From Mesorhizobium sp. (GTDB lineage Bacteria > Pseudomonadota > Alphaproteobacteria > Rhizobiales > Rhizobiaceae), in the NCBI RefSeq assembly GCF_023954305.1, contig NZ_JAMLIG010000001.1, forward strand, positions 1,922,001-1,986,000: a DNA stretch of 64,000 bases, in the 5' to 3' direction. The notes under the pieces were generated by a model that was given only the letters and a program-made list of their open reading frames with translations, was not told the DNA's origin and searched no databases. Positions 1-8,591 of this stretch are shown piece after piece. Made by a program: the position numbers and the translations under genes. Position 1 is the first letter of the stretch; each line of letters starts with the position of its first letter.

Positions 1-730
1 CCTGCTCGAACAGGTCGCGCACGCGAGCGGCACCCACGCCGACGAACATTTCGACGAACTCCGAACCCGAGATCGAGAAGAAGGGAACGCCAGCCTCGCC
101 CGCCACGGCGCGCGCGAGCAACGTCTTGCCGGTGCCGGGTGGGCCGACGAGGAGGATGCCTTTCGGCATGCGGCCGCCGAGGCGGCCATAGCCGACGGGA
201 TCCTTGAGGAAGTCGACGATCTCCTTGAGTTCGTCCTTGGCCTCGTCGACACCGGCGACATCCTTGAAGGTCACGCCGGTATCGGACTGGACATAGACCT
301 TCGCCTTGGACTTGCCGATCTGCATCAGACCGCCGCCGAGCCCGCCGGCGCCCATGCGCCGCAGCGCGAACATCCACACGCCGACGAAGATCAGCACGGG
401 CACGATCCACGACAGGAGGTCGCGCAGGAAGGTGCTCTCGATCTGGCCGGTCACCACCACGCCCTGGCTCTGCAGATCCTTGGCGAGGTCGGGCTCCACG
501 CGGGTCGTGATGAACATCGGCTTGCCGTCGATGGGCTCCTTGAACTTGCCCTGGATATACTGGTCCGAAACGGCCACCTCGGCGATCTTCCCTTCGCGCA
601 GGTAGGTCTCGAACTGGCTGTAGGGAATCTGGGCGACCTGCGTCATCGTCGCGAACAGGTACTGGAAGATCATCAGACCGATGAAGGCGGCGATCCAGTA
701 CCAGGTGTTGAATTGCGTCTTCTTGTCCAT
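1..730 (-). CDS. ftsH: ATP-dependent zinc metalloprotease FtsH (3' part outside window)
   Basis: Membrane-anchored AAA+ protease that degrades misfolded or unassembled membrane proteins. The N-terminal 243 residues are visible. They show a first membrane segment near residues 8-25, a periplasmic domain with the PYSQF motif of FtsH, a second membrane segment near 105-123, the linker, and the Walker A motif GPPGTGKT. The HEXXH zinc site lies outside the window. The MDKKTQF start and short periplasmic region look like the second, accessory FtsH type of some rhizobia; that assignment is from memory of the family. The start is the ATG at 730. It follows cydX on the same strand after a 204-bp gap that contains an FNR-like box, so it probably has its own promoter. 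Confidence 0.93.
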   Translation of the reverse strand, partial: MDKKTQFNTWYWIAAFIGLMIFQYLFATMTQVAQIPYSQFETYLREGKIAEVAVSDQYIQGKFKEPIDGKPMFITTRVEPDLAKDLQSQGVVVTGQIESTFLRDLLSWIVPVLIFVGVWMFALRRMGAGGLGGGLMQIGKSKAKVYVQSDTGVTFKDVAGVDEAKDELKEIVDFLKDPVGYGRLGGRMPKGILLVGPPGTGKTLLARAVAGEAGVPFFSISGSEFVEMFVGVGAARVRDLFEQ

Positions 731-796
731 CGTCCGCATCTCTTCGGCCGGATTGCGGCTTCAAGGTAGTGGATAGCGCGCGGTCAAGCCAACGCT

Positions 797-810
797 TTGA
801 TCTGCATCAC
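797..810 (-). promoter_or_regulatory. FNR/FixK-type box upstream of ftsH
   Basis: The sequence TTGATCTGCATCAC matches the FNR/FixK consensus TTGAT-N4-ATCAA at nine of ten specified bases, and its core TGAT-N4-ATCA is perfectly symmetrical. Its centre lies about 73 bp upstream of the ftsH start codon. An activator at the usual -41.5 position would therefore give a leader of about 32 nt. It is a single site found by eye; that it controls ftsH by oxygen is inference. Confidence 0.45.
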
Positions 811-934
811 GCAAAGAAGACCACCGGCATCGGCGGCGGCATGAGACAGGGGCGGCGCCGGCCAACTGTCACCGCCCCGCACCGATGTCCTGCCCCGAAA
901 CCGATGCGACCTGCCACGCACGAGCGCCTCTTGT

Positions 935-1057
935 TCAGCTCGGCTTGCCGGAGTCGCGCTTCTGCGCCTCGTCTTCCATCAGTTCGTACCACATCGCGTT
1001 GAGAACCGCGAAGGCGGCGGCGAGCGGCAGGCCGAGCAGCCAGGCGAAATACCACAT
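935..1057 (-). CDS. cydX: Cytochrome bd oxidase small subunit CydX (YbgT family)
   Basis: Forty-residue protein starting MWYFAWLLGLPLAAAFAVLN with one hydrophobic helix and a charged tail, which is the CydX/YbgT pattern including the N-terminal WYFAW. CydX is a single-span subunit that stabilises the haem b595/d centre of cytochrome bd quinol oxidase in the inner membrane. The ATG at 1057 is preceded by a strong AGAAGGAG ribosome binding site. It begins 15 bp after the cydB stop, so it is the last gene of the cyd operon. Confidence 0.9.
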   Translation of the reverse strand: MWYFAWLLGLPLAAAFAVLNAMWYELMEDEAQKRDSGKPS

Positions 1058-1072
1058 GATAAGTGCTCCTTC

Positions 1073-2230
1073 TCAGTAGGCGTGACCGGTGCCGTCGCGG
1101 ATCTCGCCCTCCTCGACCTTGCCCCACAGAACGCGGTAGACCCAGCTCGTATAGACGACGATGAGCGGGATGAAGATCACCGTGACGACGAGCATGATGA
1201 ACAGGGTGAGATGGCTGGACGACGCATCCCACACCGTCAGGCTCGACCGCGGATCGACCGACGAGGGCAGGATGAAGGGGAACATCGACAGGCCGACCGT
1301 CGAGATGATGCCGACGATCGACACGGCGCTGGCGAGGATCGGCAGGACCTCGCGCCCCAAGCGATACAGGAGCAGCGCAAGGGCCGCACCGGCGAAACCG
1401 AGCGCCGGCGCGACCATCGTCCACGGATGGGCCGCGTAGTTCTCGAACCAGATGCCCGTGCCCTGTTCCACCGTCTTGGCGAGCGGATTGGAGGGACCGT
1501 CCGTGACGATCGCGCTGGTGAAACGGAAGCCGTCAATGCCGGCCCATAGCCAGAGGCCGCCCAGCGCGAAGAGGGCGATCGTTGCCAGCGCCGCGATGCT
1601 GCCATAGCGTCGCGAGCGGGCCGCGACCTCGCCTGTCGTCTTGAGCACGAGCCAGGACGCGCCATGCATGATGACCATCGAAACCGACAGCAGGCCGGCA
1701 AGCAGGGCGAAGGGATTGAGCAGTTCGAACAGCGTGGTGCCGTCGTAGAAGATGCGCAGGTCGGACCCGAGGTGAAAGGGCACGCCCTGCAGCACGTTGC
1801 CCACCGCGACGCCCATGATCAGGGTGGGCACGACGCCGCCGATGAACAGCGTCCAGTCCCAGCGCGAGCGCCATGTCGGGCTCTCGCGCTTCGACCGATA
1901 TTTGAAGCCTACCGGACGCAGGATGAGCGCGAAGAGGATAGCAAACATCGCCAGATAGAAGCCGGAGAAGGATACCGCATAGAGCGGCGGCCAGGCGGCG
2001 AAGATGGCGCCGCCGCCCAGGATCAGCCAGACCTGGTTACCTTCCCAGACCGGTCCGACCGCGTTGATGACGACGCGGCGCTCGAGGTCGTTCTTCGCCA
2101 CGAAAGGCAGGAGGGTCGCCGCGCCCAGGTCGAAGCCGTCCATGACGGCGAAGCCGATCAGGAGAACGCCGAGAAGCACCCACCAGATGATGCGCAGAGT
2201 CGGATAGTCGATGAGTTCGTGCAGGATCAT
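1073..2230 (-). CDS. cydB: Cytochrome bd ubiquinol oxidase subunit II
   Basis: Integral membrane subunit of the bd-type quinol oxidase, 385 residues, the normal size for CydB, with eight to nine hydrophobic segments. The N-terminus has the family signature GFAVMDGFDLGAATLLPF and then VGPVWEGNQVWLILGGGA. CydB pairs with CydA to oxidise quinol and reduce oxygen to water at high affinity without pumping protons. The ATG at 2230 is chosen because the family motif starts within ten residues; the open frame extends much further upstream inside cydA but is antisense-like there. The start lies 5 bp after the cydA stop, so the two are co-translated. Confidence 0.97.
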   Translation of the reverse strand: MILHELIDYPTLRIIWWVLLGVLLIGFAVMDGFDLGAATLLPFVAKNDLERRVVINAVGPVWEGNQVWLILGGGAIFAAWPPLYAVSFSGFYLAMFAILFALILRPVGFKYRSKRESPTWRSRWDWTLFIGGVVPTLIMGVAVGNVLQGVPFHLGSDLRIFYDGTTLFELLNPFALLAGLLSVSMVIMHGASWLVLKTTGEVAARSRRYGSIAALATIALFALGGLWLWAGIDGFRFTSAIVTDGPSNPLAKTVEQGTGIWFENYAAHPWTMVAPALGFAGAALALLLYRLGREVLPILASAVSIVGIISTVGLSMFPFILPSSVDPRSSLTVWDASSSHLTLFIMLVVTVIFIPLIVVYTSWVYRVLWGKVEEGEIRDGTGHAY

Positions 2231-2235
2231 GACTG

Positions 2236-3813
2236 TCACTCCGCTGGGACGAGAGAGGGAGGCGCTATCGCCGGTTCCGGCTGATGATCCGGTTCCGGAC
2301 CCTTGCGGATCGCGGCGAGCATCAGCGACATCTCGACGATGAACAGGACGGTGTAGATGAGCGCGAAGCCGACGATGGTCATCAGCACCGTCGCCGCGCC
2401 CAGGCTCGAGACGGCGGCGGCAGTCGGCAGCACGCCCTCGATGATCCAGGGCTGCCGGCCGACCTCGGCAACGATCCAGCCGCATTCCGCCGCGATCCAT
2501 GGCAGGGGAATCGTCAGCGCCGCGACGCGCAGCAGCCAGGGATAACGGTCCAGGCGGTGACGTGCCGACAGGTAGAAGAAGACCGCCATCAGCAGGATGA
2601 AGAAGAAGCCGAGGCCGACCATGATGCGGAAGGTCCAGAACAGGGTCGGCACATGCGGGACCGTGTCCCAGGCGGCCTGCGCGATCTGCTCTTCGGTTGC
2701 CTGGCGCGGGTCGTCGACATAGCGCTTGAGCAGCAGCGCGTAGCCGAGATCCATCCCGTTCTCCTCGAAGGCGGCGCGCGCCTCGTCGGTGACGGCGGCG
2801 GTGCTGCCCGCCTCGCGGATCGTCTGCAGCGCGCCATAGGCGATGATGCCCTGGCGGATGCGGACCTCGGCGTGCTGAACGAGTTCTTCGATGCCGGGGA
2901 TTTCGGTGGTCAGCGAGCGCGTGCCGATCAGGCCCATCACCCAGGGGATGTGGACGGCATAGTGCGTCGTGCGCGATTCCTGATCGGGGAAGCCGAACGC
3001 GGTGAAGGCGGCCGGCGCCGGCTCGGTCTTCCACATCCCTTCGATCGCCGCGAGCTTCATCTTCTGATGCTCGGTGGAGAGGTATCCGCTCTCGTCGCCG
3101 AGAACGACGACCGACAGCGACGCGGCCAGTCCGAACGAGGCGGCGACCGTCATCGAGCGCCTGGCGAGTTCAATGCTCCTGCCCTTCAGCAAATACCAGG
3201 CCGAGACGCCGAGCACGAAAATCGCGGCGGTCACATATCCCGCGGAGACGGTGTGGACGAACTTGGCCTGGGCGACCGGGTTGAACAGGACGGCGTAGAA
3301 ATCATTGACCTCCATGCGCATCGTCTGCGGGTTGAACGCCGACCCCACCGGATTCTGCATCCAGCCATTGGCGATCAGGATCCACAGCGCCGAGAAATTC
3401 GAGCCGATGGCCACGGCCCAGGTCGCGGCGAGGTGGCCGAGCTTCGACAGCTTGTCCCAGCCGAAGAAGAACAGGCCCACGAACGTCGCCTCGAGGAAGA
3501 AGGCCATCAGGCCTTCGATCGCCAGCGGGGCGCCGAAGATGTCGCCGACATAGTGGCTGTAATAGCTCCAGTTCATGCCGAACTGGAACTCCATGACGAT
3601 GCCTGTCGCCACGCCCAGCGCGAAATTGATGCCGAACAGCGTGCCCCAGAACTTGGTCATCTGCCGCCAGATCACCCGGCCGGTCATGACATAGACCGTC
3701 TCCATGATGGCGAGCAGGATCGACAGTCCGAGCGTGAGCGGGACGAAGAGGAAGTGGTAGAGTGCAGTGATGGCAAACTGCAGCCGCGACAGATCTACGA
3801 TGTCGAGTTCCAT
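2236..3813 (-). CDS. cydA: Cytochrome bd ubiquinol oxidase subunit I
   Basis: Haem-carrying subunit of cytochrome bd oxidase, 525 residues. Visible family features are the N-terminal segment with His20 (expected b595/d ligand), the GDESGYLSTEHQ start of the quinol-binding Q loop, and the C-terminal GWIVAEVGRQPW motif. The Q loop is of ordinary (long, E. coli-like) size. It lies downstream of cydD and cydC and upstream of cydB on one strand. The 70-bp gap after cydC shows no clear terminator, so the export/assembly genes and structural genes are probably one transcript. Confidence 0.97.
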   Translation of the reverse strand: MELDIVDLSRLQFAITALYHFLFVPLTLGLSILLAIMETVYVMTGRVIWRQMTKFWGTLFGINFALGVATGIVMEFQFGMNWSYYSHYVGDIFGAPLAIEGLMAFFLEATFVGLFFFGWDKLSKLGHLAATWAVAIGSNFSALWILIANGWMQNPVGSAFNPQTMRMEVNDFYAVLFNPVAQAKFVHTVSAGYVTAAIFVLGVSAWYLLKGRSIELARRSMTVAASFGLAASLSVVVLGDESGYLSTEHQKMKLAAIEGMWKTEPAPAAFTAFGFPDQESRTTHYAVHIPWVMGLIGTRSLTTEIPGIEELVQHAEVRIRQGIIAYGALQTIREAGSTAAVTDEARAAFEENGMDLGYALLLKRYVDDPRQATEEQIAQAAWDTVPHVPTLFWTFRIMVGLGFFFILLMAVFFYLSARHRLDRYPWLLRVAALTIPLPWIAAECGWIVAEVGRQPWIIEGVLPTAAAVSSLGAATVLMTIVGFALIYTVLFIVEMSLMLAAIRKGPEPDHQPEPAIAPPSLVPAE

Positions 3814-3883
3814 GGCTGTCTCCGCTCAGCGGCTCCTATGCTTGACCGGTCGTCCAGGCGACTTCCGGGCTCTGGCTGTTCCC

Positions 3884-5575
3884 TCAATCCCGCCGAAGCC
3901 GGCTGAGCATCTGGTCGAATTCCGTGCTGCCGCGCGCCACGTCGGCGGCGATGCGGCCACCACGAAGGAGGATGAGCCTGTCGGCAAGTTCCGCCTCGCG
4001 GCGGATATGTGTTGCGATGACCAGCGAGCGGCCTTTCGACCCAGCCGCGATGCGTGCGAGGACATCGCGAGCAGTCGCACCGTCCAGACCCTCGGTGGGC
4101 TCGTCCATCAGCCACACCGGCGCATTGCGCAACAGAATACGGGCCAGCGCCAAGCGCCTCGCCTGGCCGCCCGACAGGCCGGCGCCCGACTCTCCCAGCC
4201 GGCTGTCGAGCTGGCGCGGCATCCGCTGCACGACGTCGTCGAGACCCGCCGCGTGGAGCGCCGCGATCATGTCGGCGTCGGATGCATCCGGCACCGCCAG
4301 CGCGAGATTGCCGCGCAGCGCGTCGGCGAAGAGTTCCGAACGCTGCGTCAACAAGGTCGCCGGCTGCGTCTCGACCGCACCGCCGGCAGCAGGCAGCTCG
4401 CCGGCGAGAAGCGACAGCAGCGTCGATTTGCCCGCGCCGCTTTGCCCGATGACCGCGACGCGCTCGCCGCACCGCACGACGAGCGAAACCTCGGACAAAA
4501 CCGAGCGCGCACTGCCCGCATACGCCGCTGAGACGCCCCGCAGCCGGATCGCGATGTCCGGCTGCACCGGGGGCCGCCGCGTGATTTCCATGGTCTGTCC
4601 GCCCAGTCCCGGCGCAAGCCGCCGCGCCGCCAGAAGCGACCGGCCGAGTTCCACCGCGCCGCGCCGAAGCGGCGCGAAGGGCTCGAGGCTCGCCATGGCG
4701 AGCAGGACGGCGAAGGCGGCCGCCGGCGCGCCGATCGTGCCGCGTTCGGCGAAGACGGCCGTAACGAGGAGAACTCCCGCCAGCAGGCCGGCGCTCGCCA
4801 CGCCGAAGGCGAAGCCTGCATTGGTCTCGATCCGGTTCAATGCGCGATCCGCTTCGGCGAGGCGCTCGTCGGCGGCCGTTACGGCCCTCACCTGAGCGCC
4901 GGCGCGACCTGCCATCAGCAGGTCGGTCTGCCCTTTCGCCAAGTCGATCGCACGCGAGCGCAGGGCCTCAAGCGCATGGGCCCGCCGCCGTGCGAACGCT
5001 TCCGCGCGACCGGATGCGATGAGCGGAATGCCGAGCCCGGCGCCGAACAGCAGACCGACCGTCCCGAAGCCGAGCAAAGGATGGATGAGGCCGAGAGCGA
5101 CCGAGACCGCGAGCGCAGTGCCTGTCGCGGCGAAGGCGGGCACGATGACCCGAAGATAGAGCGTATCGAGCGCATCGATGTCGACCGTCAGGCGGAACAG
5201 TGCCCGGGAGGGGCGCATGGCGAGCGCCCGCGCCGCGCCGGGCGCCGCCCAGCCGCGGAACAGCCGTTCGCGCAGCGCGGCCAGGACTTTCAGCGTGGCG
5301 TCGTGGGTCGTCAGACGCTCGCCATAGCGGGAAGCGGTGCGGCCCAGCGCCAGAAGGCGAATGCCGGCGGAGGGCATGAACACGTCGAAGGCCAGCGCCG
5401 TCGCGACCGACGCACCCGCGATCGACGACGCCGTGATGAACCATCCGGAGAGGCCGAGAAGGGCTGCGCCGGTGAGCGCGGTCGTCAGGGCCATCACCCG
5501 GCCGGCCAGGAACATGCGTCGCTCGCCGGTGCGGTAGAGCGCAAGGACGGGGCCCAAATGACGGAACCGGCTCAT
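3884..5575 (-). CDS. cydC: Heterodimeric ABC exporter subunit CydC (thiol export, cytochrome bd assembly)
   Basis: 563-residue half-transporter with an N-terminal six-helix membrane domain and a C-terminal ATPase domain: Walker A GQSGAGKST at 377-385, signature LSGGQ at 467-471, Walker B with DEPTEGLD near 487. In the known family CydDC exports glutathione/cysteine to the periplasm and is needed to assemble bd oxidase. The start codon overlaps the cydD stop (ATGA at 5572-5575), indicating coupled translation of the two halves. The order cydD-cydC-cydA-cydB-cydX supports the name. Confidence 0.93.
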   Translation of the reverse strand: MSRFRHLGPVLALYRTGERRMFLAGRVMALTTALTGAALLGLSGWFITASSIAGASVATALAFDVFMPSAGIRLLALGRTASRYGERLTTHDATLKVLAALRERLFRGWAAPGAARALAMRPSRALFRLTVDIDALDTLYLRVIVPAFAATGTALAVSVALGLIHPLLGFGTVGLLFGAGLGIPLIASGRAEAFARRRAHALEALRSRAIDLAKGQTDLLMAGRAGAQVRAVTAADERLAEADRALNRIETNAGFAFGVASAGLLAGVLLVTAVFAERGTIGAPAAAFAVLLAMASLEPFAPLRRGAVELGRSLLAARRLAPGLGGQTMEITRRPPVQPDIAIRLRGVSAAYAGSARSVLSEVSLVVRCGERVAVIGQSGAGKSTLLSLLAGELPAAGGAVETQPATLLTQRSELFADALRGNLALAVPDASDADMIAALHAAGLDDVVQRMPRQLDSRLGESGAGLSGGQARRLALARILLRNAPVWLMDEPTEGLDGATARDVLARIAAGSKGRSLVIATHIRREAELADRLILLRGGRIAADVARGSTEFDQMLSRLRRD

Positions 5576-7320
5576 GCCGCGATCTCCGCCGCCTGGCGTG
5601 CCGACAGATCGATCACGCGATCCATGCGGCTCGCCAGCATCGGATCATGTGTCGCGACGATGAGCGTGCGGCCGGCGGAGACGGCGAGCAGGCTCTCGAT
5701 CACCTCTGCCGCCGTCCCGCTGTCTAGATGGGCGGTGGGCTCGTCCGCCAGGATGAGGCCGGCTCCCTGCCCGGCCGCCGCCCGTGCGAGCGCGAGGCGG
5801 AGCGCCTCTCCGCCCGACAGTCCGATACCGCCCTCGCCAATCGGGGACGCGCCCCTTGCGGACGCGACGTCGTCAAGCCGCGCGGCCTTCAATGCGCGTG
5901 CGACATCCCCGGTGTCCATCCCGGGCCTGCCCAGCGAGACGTTGCCCGCGATCGTGCCGGGAAAAATGTGGGGAGGCTGTCCGACCCAAGCCATCGAGGC
6001 GCGGAGGCGGGACGCCGTGGCCGTGTTCAGCGGCTCACCGCCGATGCGGACAGAACCCGCCAAAACCGGCGCCAGTCCGGCAATCAGCGCGAGCAGCGTC
6101 GACTTGCCTGCTCCGCTCGGCGCCATGATCGCCACGTGTTCGCCCGCGCGGATGTCGAGGTCGAGACCATCCAGCACCGGTCGATCCCGTCCCGGATAGC
6201 GGAAGCGGAGGTCTTCGACCTTGACGGAAAGCGTGCGCCGTCCCTCCCCCCGGGCCGCTACGCCCTCCACACGGCCGACGATAGGAATCCCGCTGGCAGA
6301 GGCAGCCTTCAGCGCAGCCAGCCCGGCCTGGCCTGCCGCGCGGTCGTGCCAGACCGTCGACAGGTCGCGCAGAGGCTCGAAGAAAGCGGGAGCCAGAAGC
6401 AGGACGAAGAGGCCCTCGGCAAGCGACAGCCTGCCGCCCCAGGCGCCGAAATCCAGCTGGCCGAGGTAGTGGAAGCCGACATAGACGGCGACCATCGCCA
6501 CGCCGAGCGCGGCGAACAGCTCCAGCACCGCCGAGGACAGGAAGGCAATGCGCAGCACGGCCATCGTCCGCACCCTAAGACTGTCGGCGTCGGCGCGCAA
6601 TTGCCGGGCCGTGCGGTCAACCGCGCCAAAGGTCCGGATCGTGGTCAGCCCGCGCAGGCGATCGAGCAAAAAGGCGTTCATGTCGCCCATCTCGGCCAGC
6701 TGCCGCTCGCTCGCCTCCTTCGCGCGCCAGCCGATCAGCGCCATGAAAACAGGGATCAAAGGCGCGGCGAGAAGGAGAATGAGGGCGGGCACCCACGAGA
6801 ACGCGAGCACGCAGGCAAGTATGACCGCCGGAACGACGACCGCCTTGGTGCGCAGCGGCTGGAAACGGGCGAGGTAAGGCAGGACGGCCTCGGCCTGCTC
6901 GGCGAGCGCGCTGGCGATGTGTCCGGACGAGGGCGCGGACATGTCGAGAGGCGACCTGCCCGCCACCGCGGCGATCGCCTCGCCGCGCAATTGCGACAGG
7001 TGCTCGCGCGCGGAATCGAATGCGATCCTGACGCCGGACCGTTCCAACGCCGCCCGCACGATGCCGAGCACGAAGACAGCCAGCGCGGGATAGAGCGCGG
7101 CGCGCGCGGGCTCCCCCGCGGCGATGCCGCCCACCGCCAGGCCGATCAGAGCCGCCTGCGGTATCCACATCAGCGCGGCTGCGGTCTGCAGAACAACGCC
7201 GAGGCGTGTCGCACGATACGAAACCGCTGACACTCGGAGGTCATCGCCCGTCTCTTCCACCGGAGCGAAGGACGCAGGAGCCGAGGTCCGGCCAGAAAGG
7301 GCTGGCTCGATGGCTGTCAT
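5572..7320 (-). CDS. cydD: Heterodimeric ABC exporter subunit CydD (thiol export, cytochrome bd assembly)
   Basis: 582-residue ABC half-transporter: N-terminal membrane domain (about 30-330), then the ATPase domain with Walker A APSGAGKST at about 400, signature LSGGE at 501-505 and Walker B DEPTAHLD near 527. The signature ends in Glu rather than Gln, acceptable in this family. It forms the partner of CydC. Its start ATG overlaps the stop of the upstream regulator (7317-7320), so regulator, cydD and cydC are translationally chained. Confidence 0.93.
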   Translation of the reverse strand: MTAIEPALSGRTSAPASFAPVEETGDDLRVSAVSYRATRLGVVLQTAAALMWIPQAALIGLAVGGIAAGEPARAALYPALAVFVLGIVRAALERSGVRIAFDSAREHLSQLRGEAIAAVAGRSPLDMSAPSSGHIASALAEQAEAVLPYLARFQPLRTKAVVVPAVILACVLAFSWVPALILLLAAPLIPVFMALIGWRAKEASERQLAEMGDMNAFLLDRLRGLTTIRTFGAVDRTARQLRADADSLRVRTMAVLRIAFLSSAVLELFAALGVAMVAVYVGFHYLGQLDFGAWGGRLSLAEGLFVLLLAPAFFEPLRDLSTVWHDRAAGQAGLAALKAASASGIPIVGRVEGVAARGEGRRTLSVKVEDLRFRYPGRDRPVLDGLDLDIRAGEHVAIMAPSGAGKSTLLALIAGLAPVLAGSVRIGGEPLNTATASRLRASMAWVGQPPHIFPGTIAGNVSLGRPGMDTGDVARALKAARLDDVASARGASPIGEGGIGLSGGEALRLALARAAAGQGAGLILADEPTAHLDSGTAAEVIESLLAVSAGRTLIVATHDPMLASRMDRVIDLSARQAAEIAA

Positions 7321-7889
7321 GGCGCGGCGGGCTCTTTGCGCTTGCGGCCAAGAGAGACGATCCTGTCCTTCGTGTCGAGGAATTTCGTCACCTTCGACCC
7401 GAGGGCAAGCAGTGCGACCAGCCTTTCCGGCTCCAGCCGCTTGACGTCGTCGTACCAGGTCGTGAGCCGCTCGATCAGCGTGTGCATCTCGCCCAGCCGC
7501 GTCTGCGCGAACCGTTCCGCGTCGCTCGACGGTGCCTGCATGAGCAGTTCGCGGAGCACGGACAGAGTGGGGTCGACCTCGCGTTTCTTGCGCTCTTCCG
7601 CCAGGGTGCGCAGGATCTGCCAGACATCGTCTGGGGTCGTGAAAAAGTCGCGCCTGTCGCCCGGCAAGTGCTTGAGAAGTACGAGATTCCAGCCCTGCAG
7701 CTCGCGCAGGCTCATCGAGACGTTGGATCTGGAGATTCCCAGCGCCTCGACGATCTGGTCAGCGCAGAGCGGCTCGCGGGACACGTATAGCAGGGCATAG
7801 ATCTGGCCGACGGTGCGGTTGATGCCCCAGCGGCTGCCCATTTCGCCGAAATGCAATACGAATGCCTGGATCGTCGGGGAGAGGTTCAC
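7317..7889 (-). CDS. GbsR/MarR-family transcriptional regulator heading the cyd operon
   Basis: 190-residue DNA-binding protein with a winged-helix domain in the first half (recognition region about EALGISRSNVSMSLREL) and the GbsR-type opening GEMGSRWGINRTVGQIYALL. The remainder is helical and probably dimerises. The frame is open to a TTG at 7904. I prefer the GTG at 7889 because the TTG lies against a palindrome that looks like an operator and because the protein then begins VNLSPTIQAFVLHFGEMG, close to what I recall for relatives. Overlapping cydD by ATGA, it is the first gene of the cyd operon and is likely to autoregulate it. The effector is unknown. Confidence 0.85.
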   Translation of the reverse strand: MNLSPTIQAFVLHFGEMGSRWGINRTVGQIYALLYVSREPLCADQIVEALGISRSNVSMSLRELQGWNLVLLKHLPGDRRDFFTTPDDVWQILRTLAEERKKREVDPTLSVLRELLMQAPSSDAERFAQTRLGEMHTLIERLTTWYDDVKRLEPERLVALLALGSKVTKFLDTKDRIVSLGRKRKEPAAP

Positions 7890-7905
7890 AATCGGGCGCC
7901 ACAAG

Positions 7906-7923
7906 TTTCAGAAACTTCTGAAA
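7906..7923 (-). promoter_or_regulatory. Perfect 18-bp palindrome, candidate operator of the cyd operon regulator
   Basis: TTTCAGAAACTTCTGAAA is an 8-2-8 perfect inverted repeat, 17 bp upstream of the preferred GTG start of the GbsR/MarR-type gene. A second, overlapping perfect repeat AAGTTTCAGAAACTT (7-1-7) occupies 7903-7917. Winged-helix dimers of this class bind such palindromes next to their own promoters, so autorepression of the whole cyd operon is the simplest reading. Function is inferred from symmetry and position only. Confidence 0.6.
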
Positions 7924-8134
7924 TCAGAGTATTACGATTTCGCCGGGGTGCAATTCACATTCTCGTATGGGAGCCATGCGTGCGGCATCGTCGCTCGGCC
8001 GCTCCTTATGTGCCCAGCCGGAGAGAGGTGCGCCTTGATATTCTTATTTGCGCATCTACTTAAGTATGTGTGTTTCGATAATGCGCCGATCGCTCGCCAG
8101 ACGGTCTGCGCCTAAGCCTGGGGAGAGACCCTGT

Positions 8135-8584
8135 ATGTCCAGCAATCGCGAGATCGTCTGCCCGCACTGTGCCGGCATCAACCGGGTTCCCGACGATCGG
8201 CCGGCGGAAGCGGCGCGGTGCGGCAAATGCAAAGAGCCGCTTTTCGTCGGTAAGCCGGCAGAAGCCGACGCAGCGATGTTCGAGAGGCAGACACGGCGAA
8301 GTGATGTTCCAGTGCTGGTCGACGTCTGGGCGCCATGGTGCGGGCCCTGCCGAATGATGGCTCCGGAATTCGAGGCCGCCGCAAAGGCGCTCGAACCGAA
8401 CGTCCGCCTGATCAAACTGAATTCCGAGGCCCAGCCCGGCGTCGCGTCCCGGCTCGGCATCCGGGGCATCCCGACGATGCTGCTCTATGCCGACGGCCGC
8501 GAGGTGGCGCGCATCTCAGGGGCCATGCAGGCCCGTCAGATCGTATCGTGGGCCCGTAGCCAGCTTGGAACGGCGAGAGGCTGA
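8135..8584 (+). CDS. trxC: Thioredoxin 2 (TrxC-type, zinc-binding N-terminus)
   Basis: 149-residue cytoplasmic disulfide reductase. The N-terminus carries two CxxC pairs (CPHC and CGKC) that bind zinc in TrxC, followed by a thioredoxin fold with the active site WCGPC and the cis-Pro loop GIPTMLL. The ATG at 8135 is chosen because GGGGAGAG lies just upstream and the zinc motif begins nine residues in; the frame stays open upstream without recognisable content. It is divergent from the cyd regulator, with the operator-like palindrome between them. Confidence 0.92.
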   Translation: MSSNREIVCPHCAGINRVPDDRPAEAARCGKCKEPLFVGKPAEADAAMFERQTRRSDVPVLVDVWAPWCGPCRMMAPEFEAAAKALEPNVRLIKLNSEAQPGVASRLGIRGIPTMLLYADGREVARISGAMQARQIVSWARSQLGTARG

Positions 8585-8591
8585 ACCCGGT

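Noticed and set aside
849..878. Inverted repeat GGGGCGG/CCGCCCC after cydX as a terminator
   Set aside because: The loop is 16 nt and no T run follows on the minus strand, so support is too weak to call it.
2284..3906. Plus-strand open frame of 540 codons opposite cydA
   Set aside because: Antisense shadow; the minus-strand cydA is a full-length family match.
7889..7904. TTG start at 7904 for the cyd regulator
   Set aside because: It would extend translation to the edge of an operator-like palindrome and add residues not seen in relatives as I recall them; GTG 7889 is preferred.
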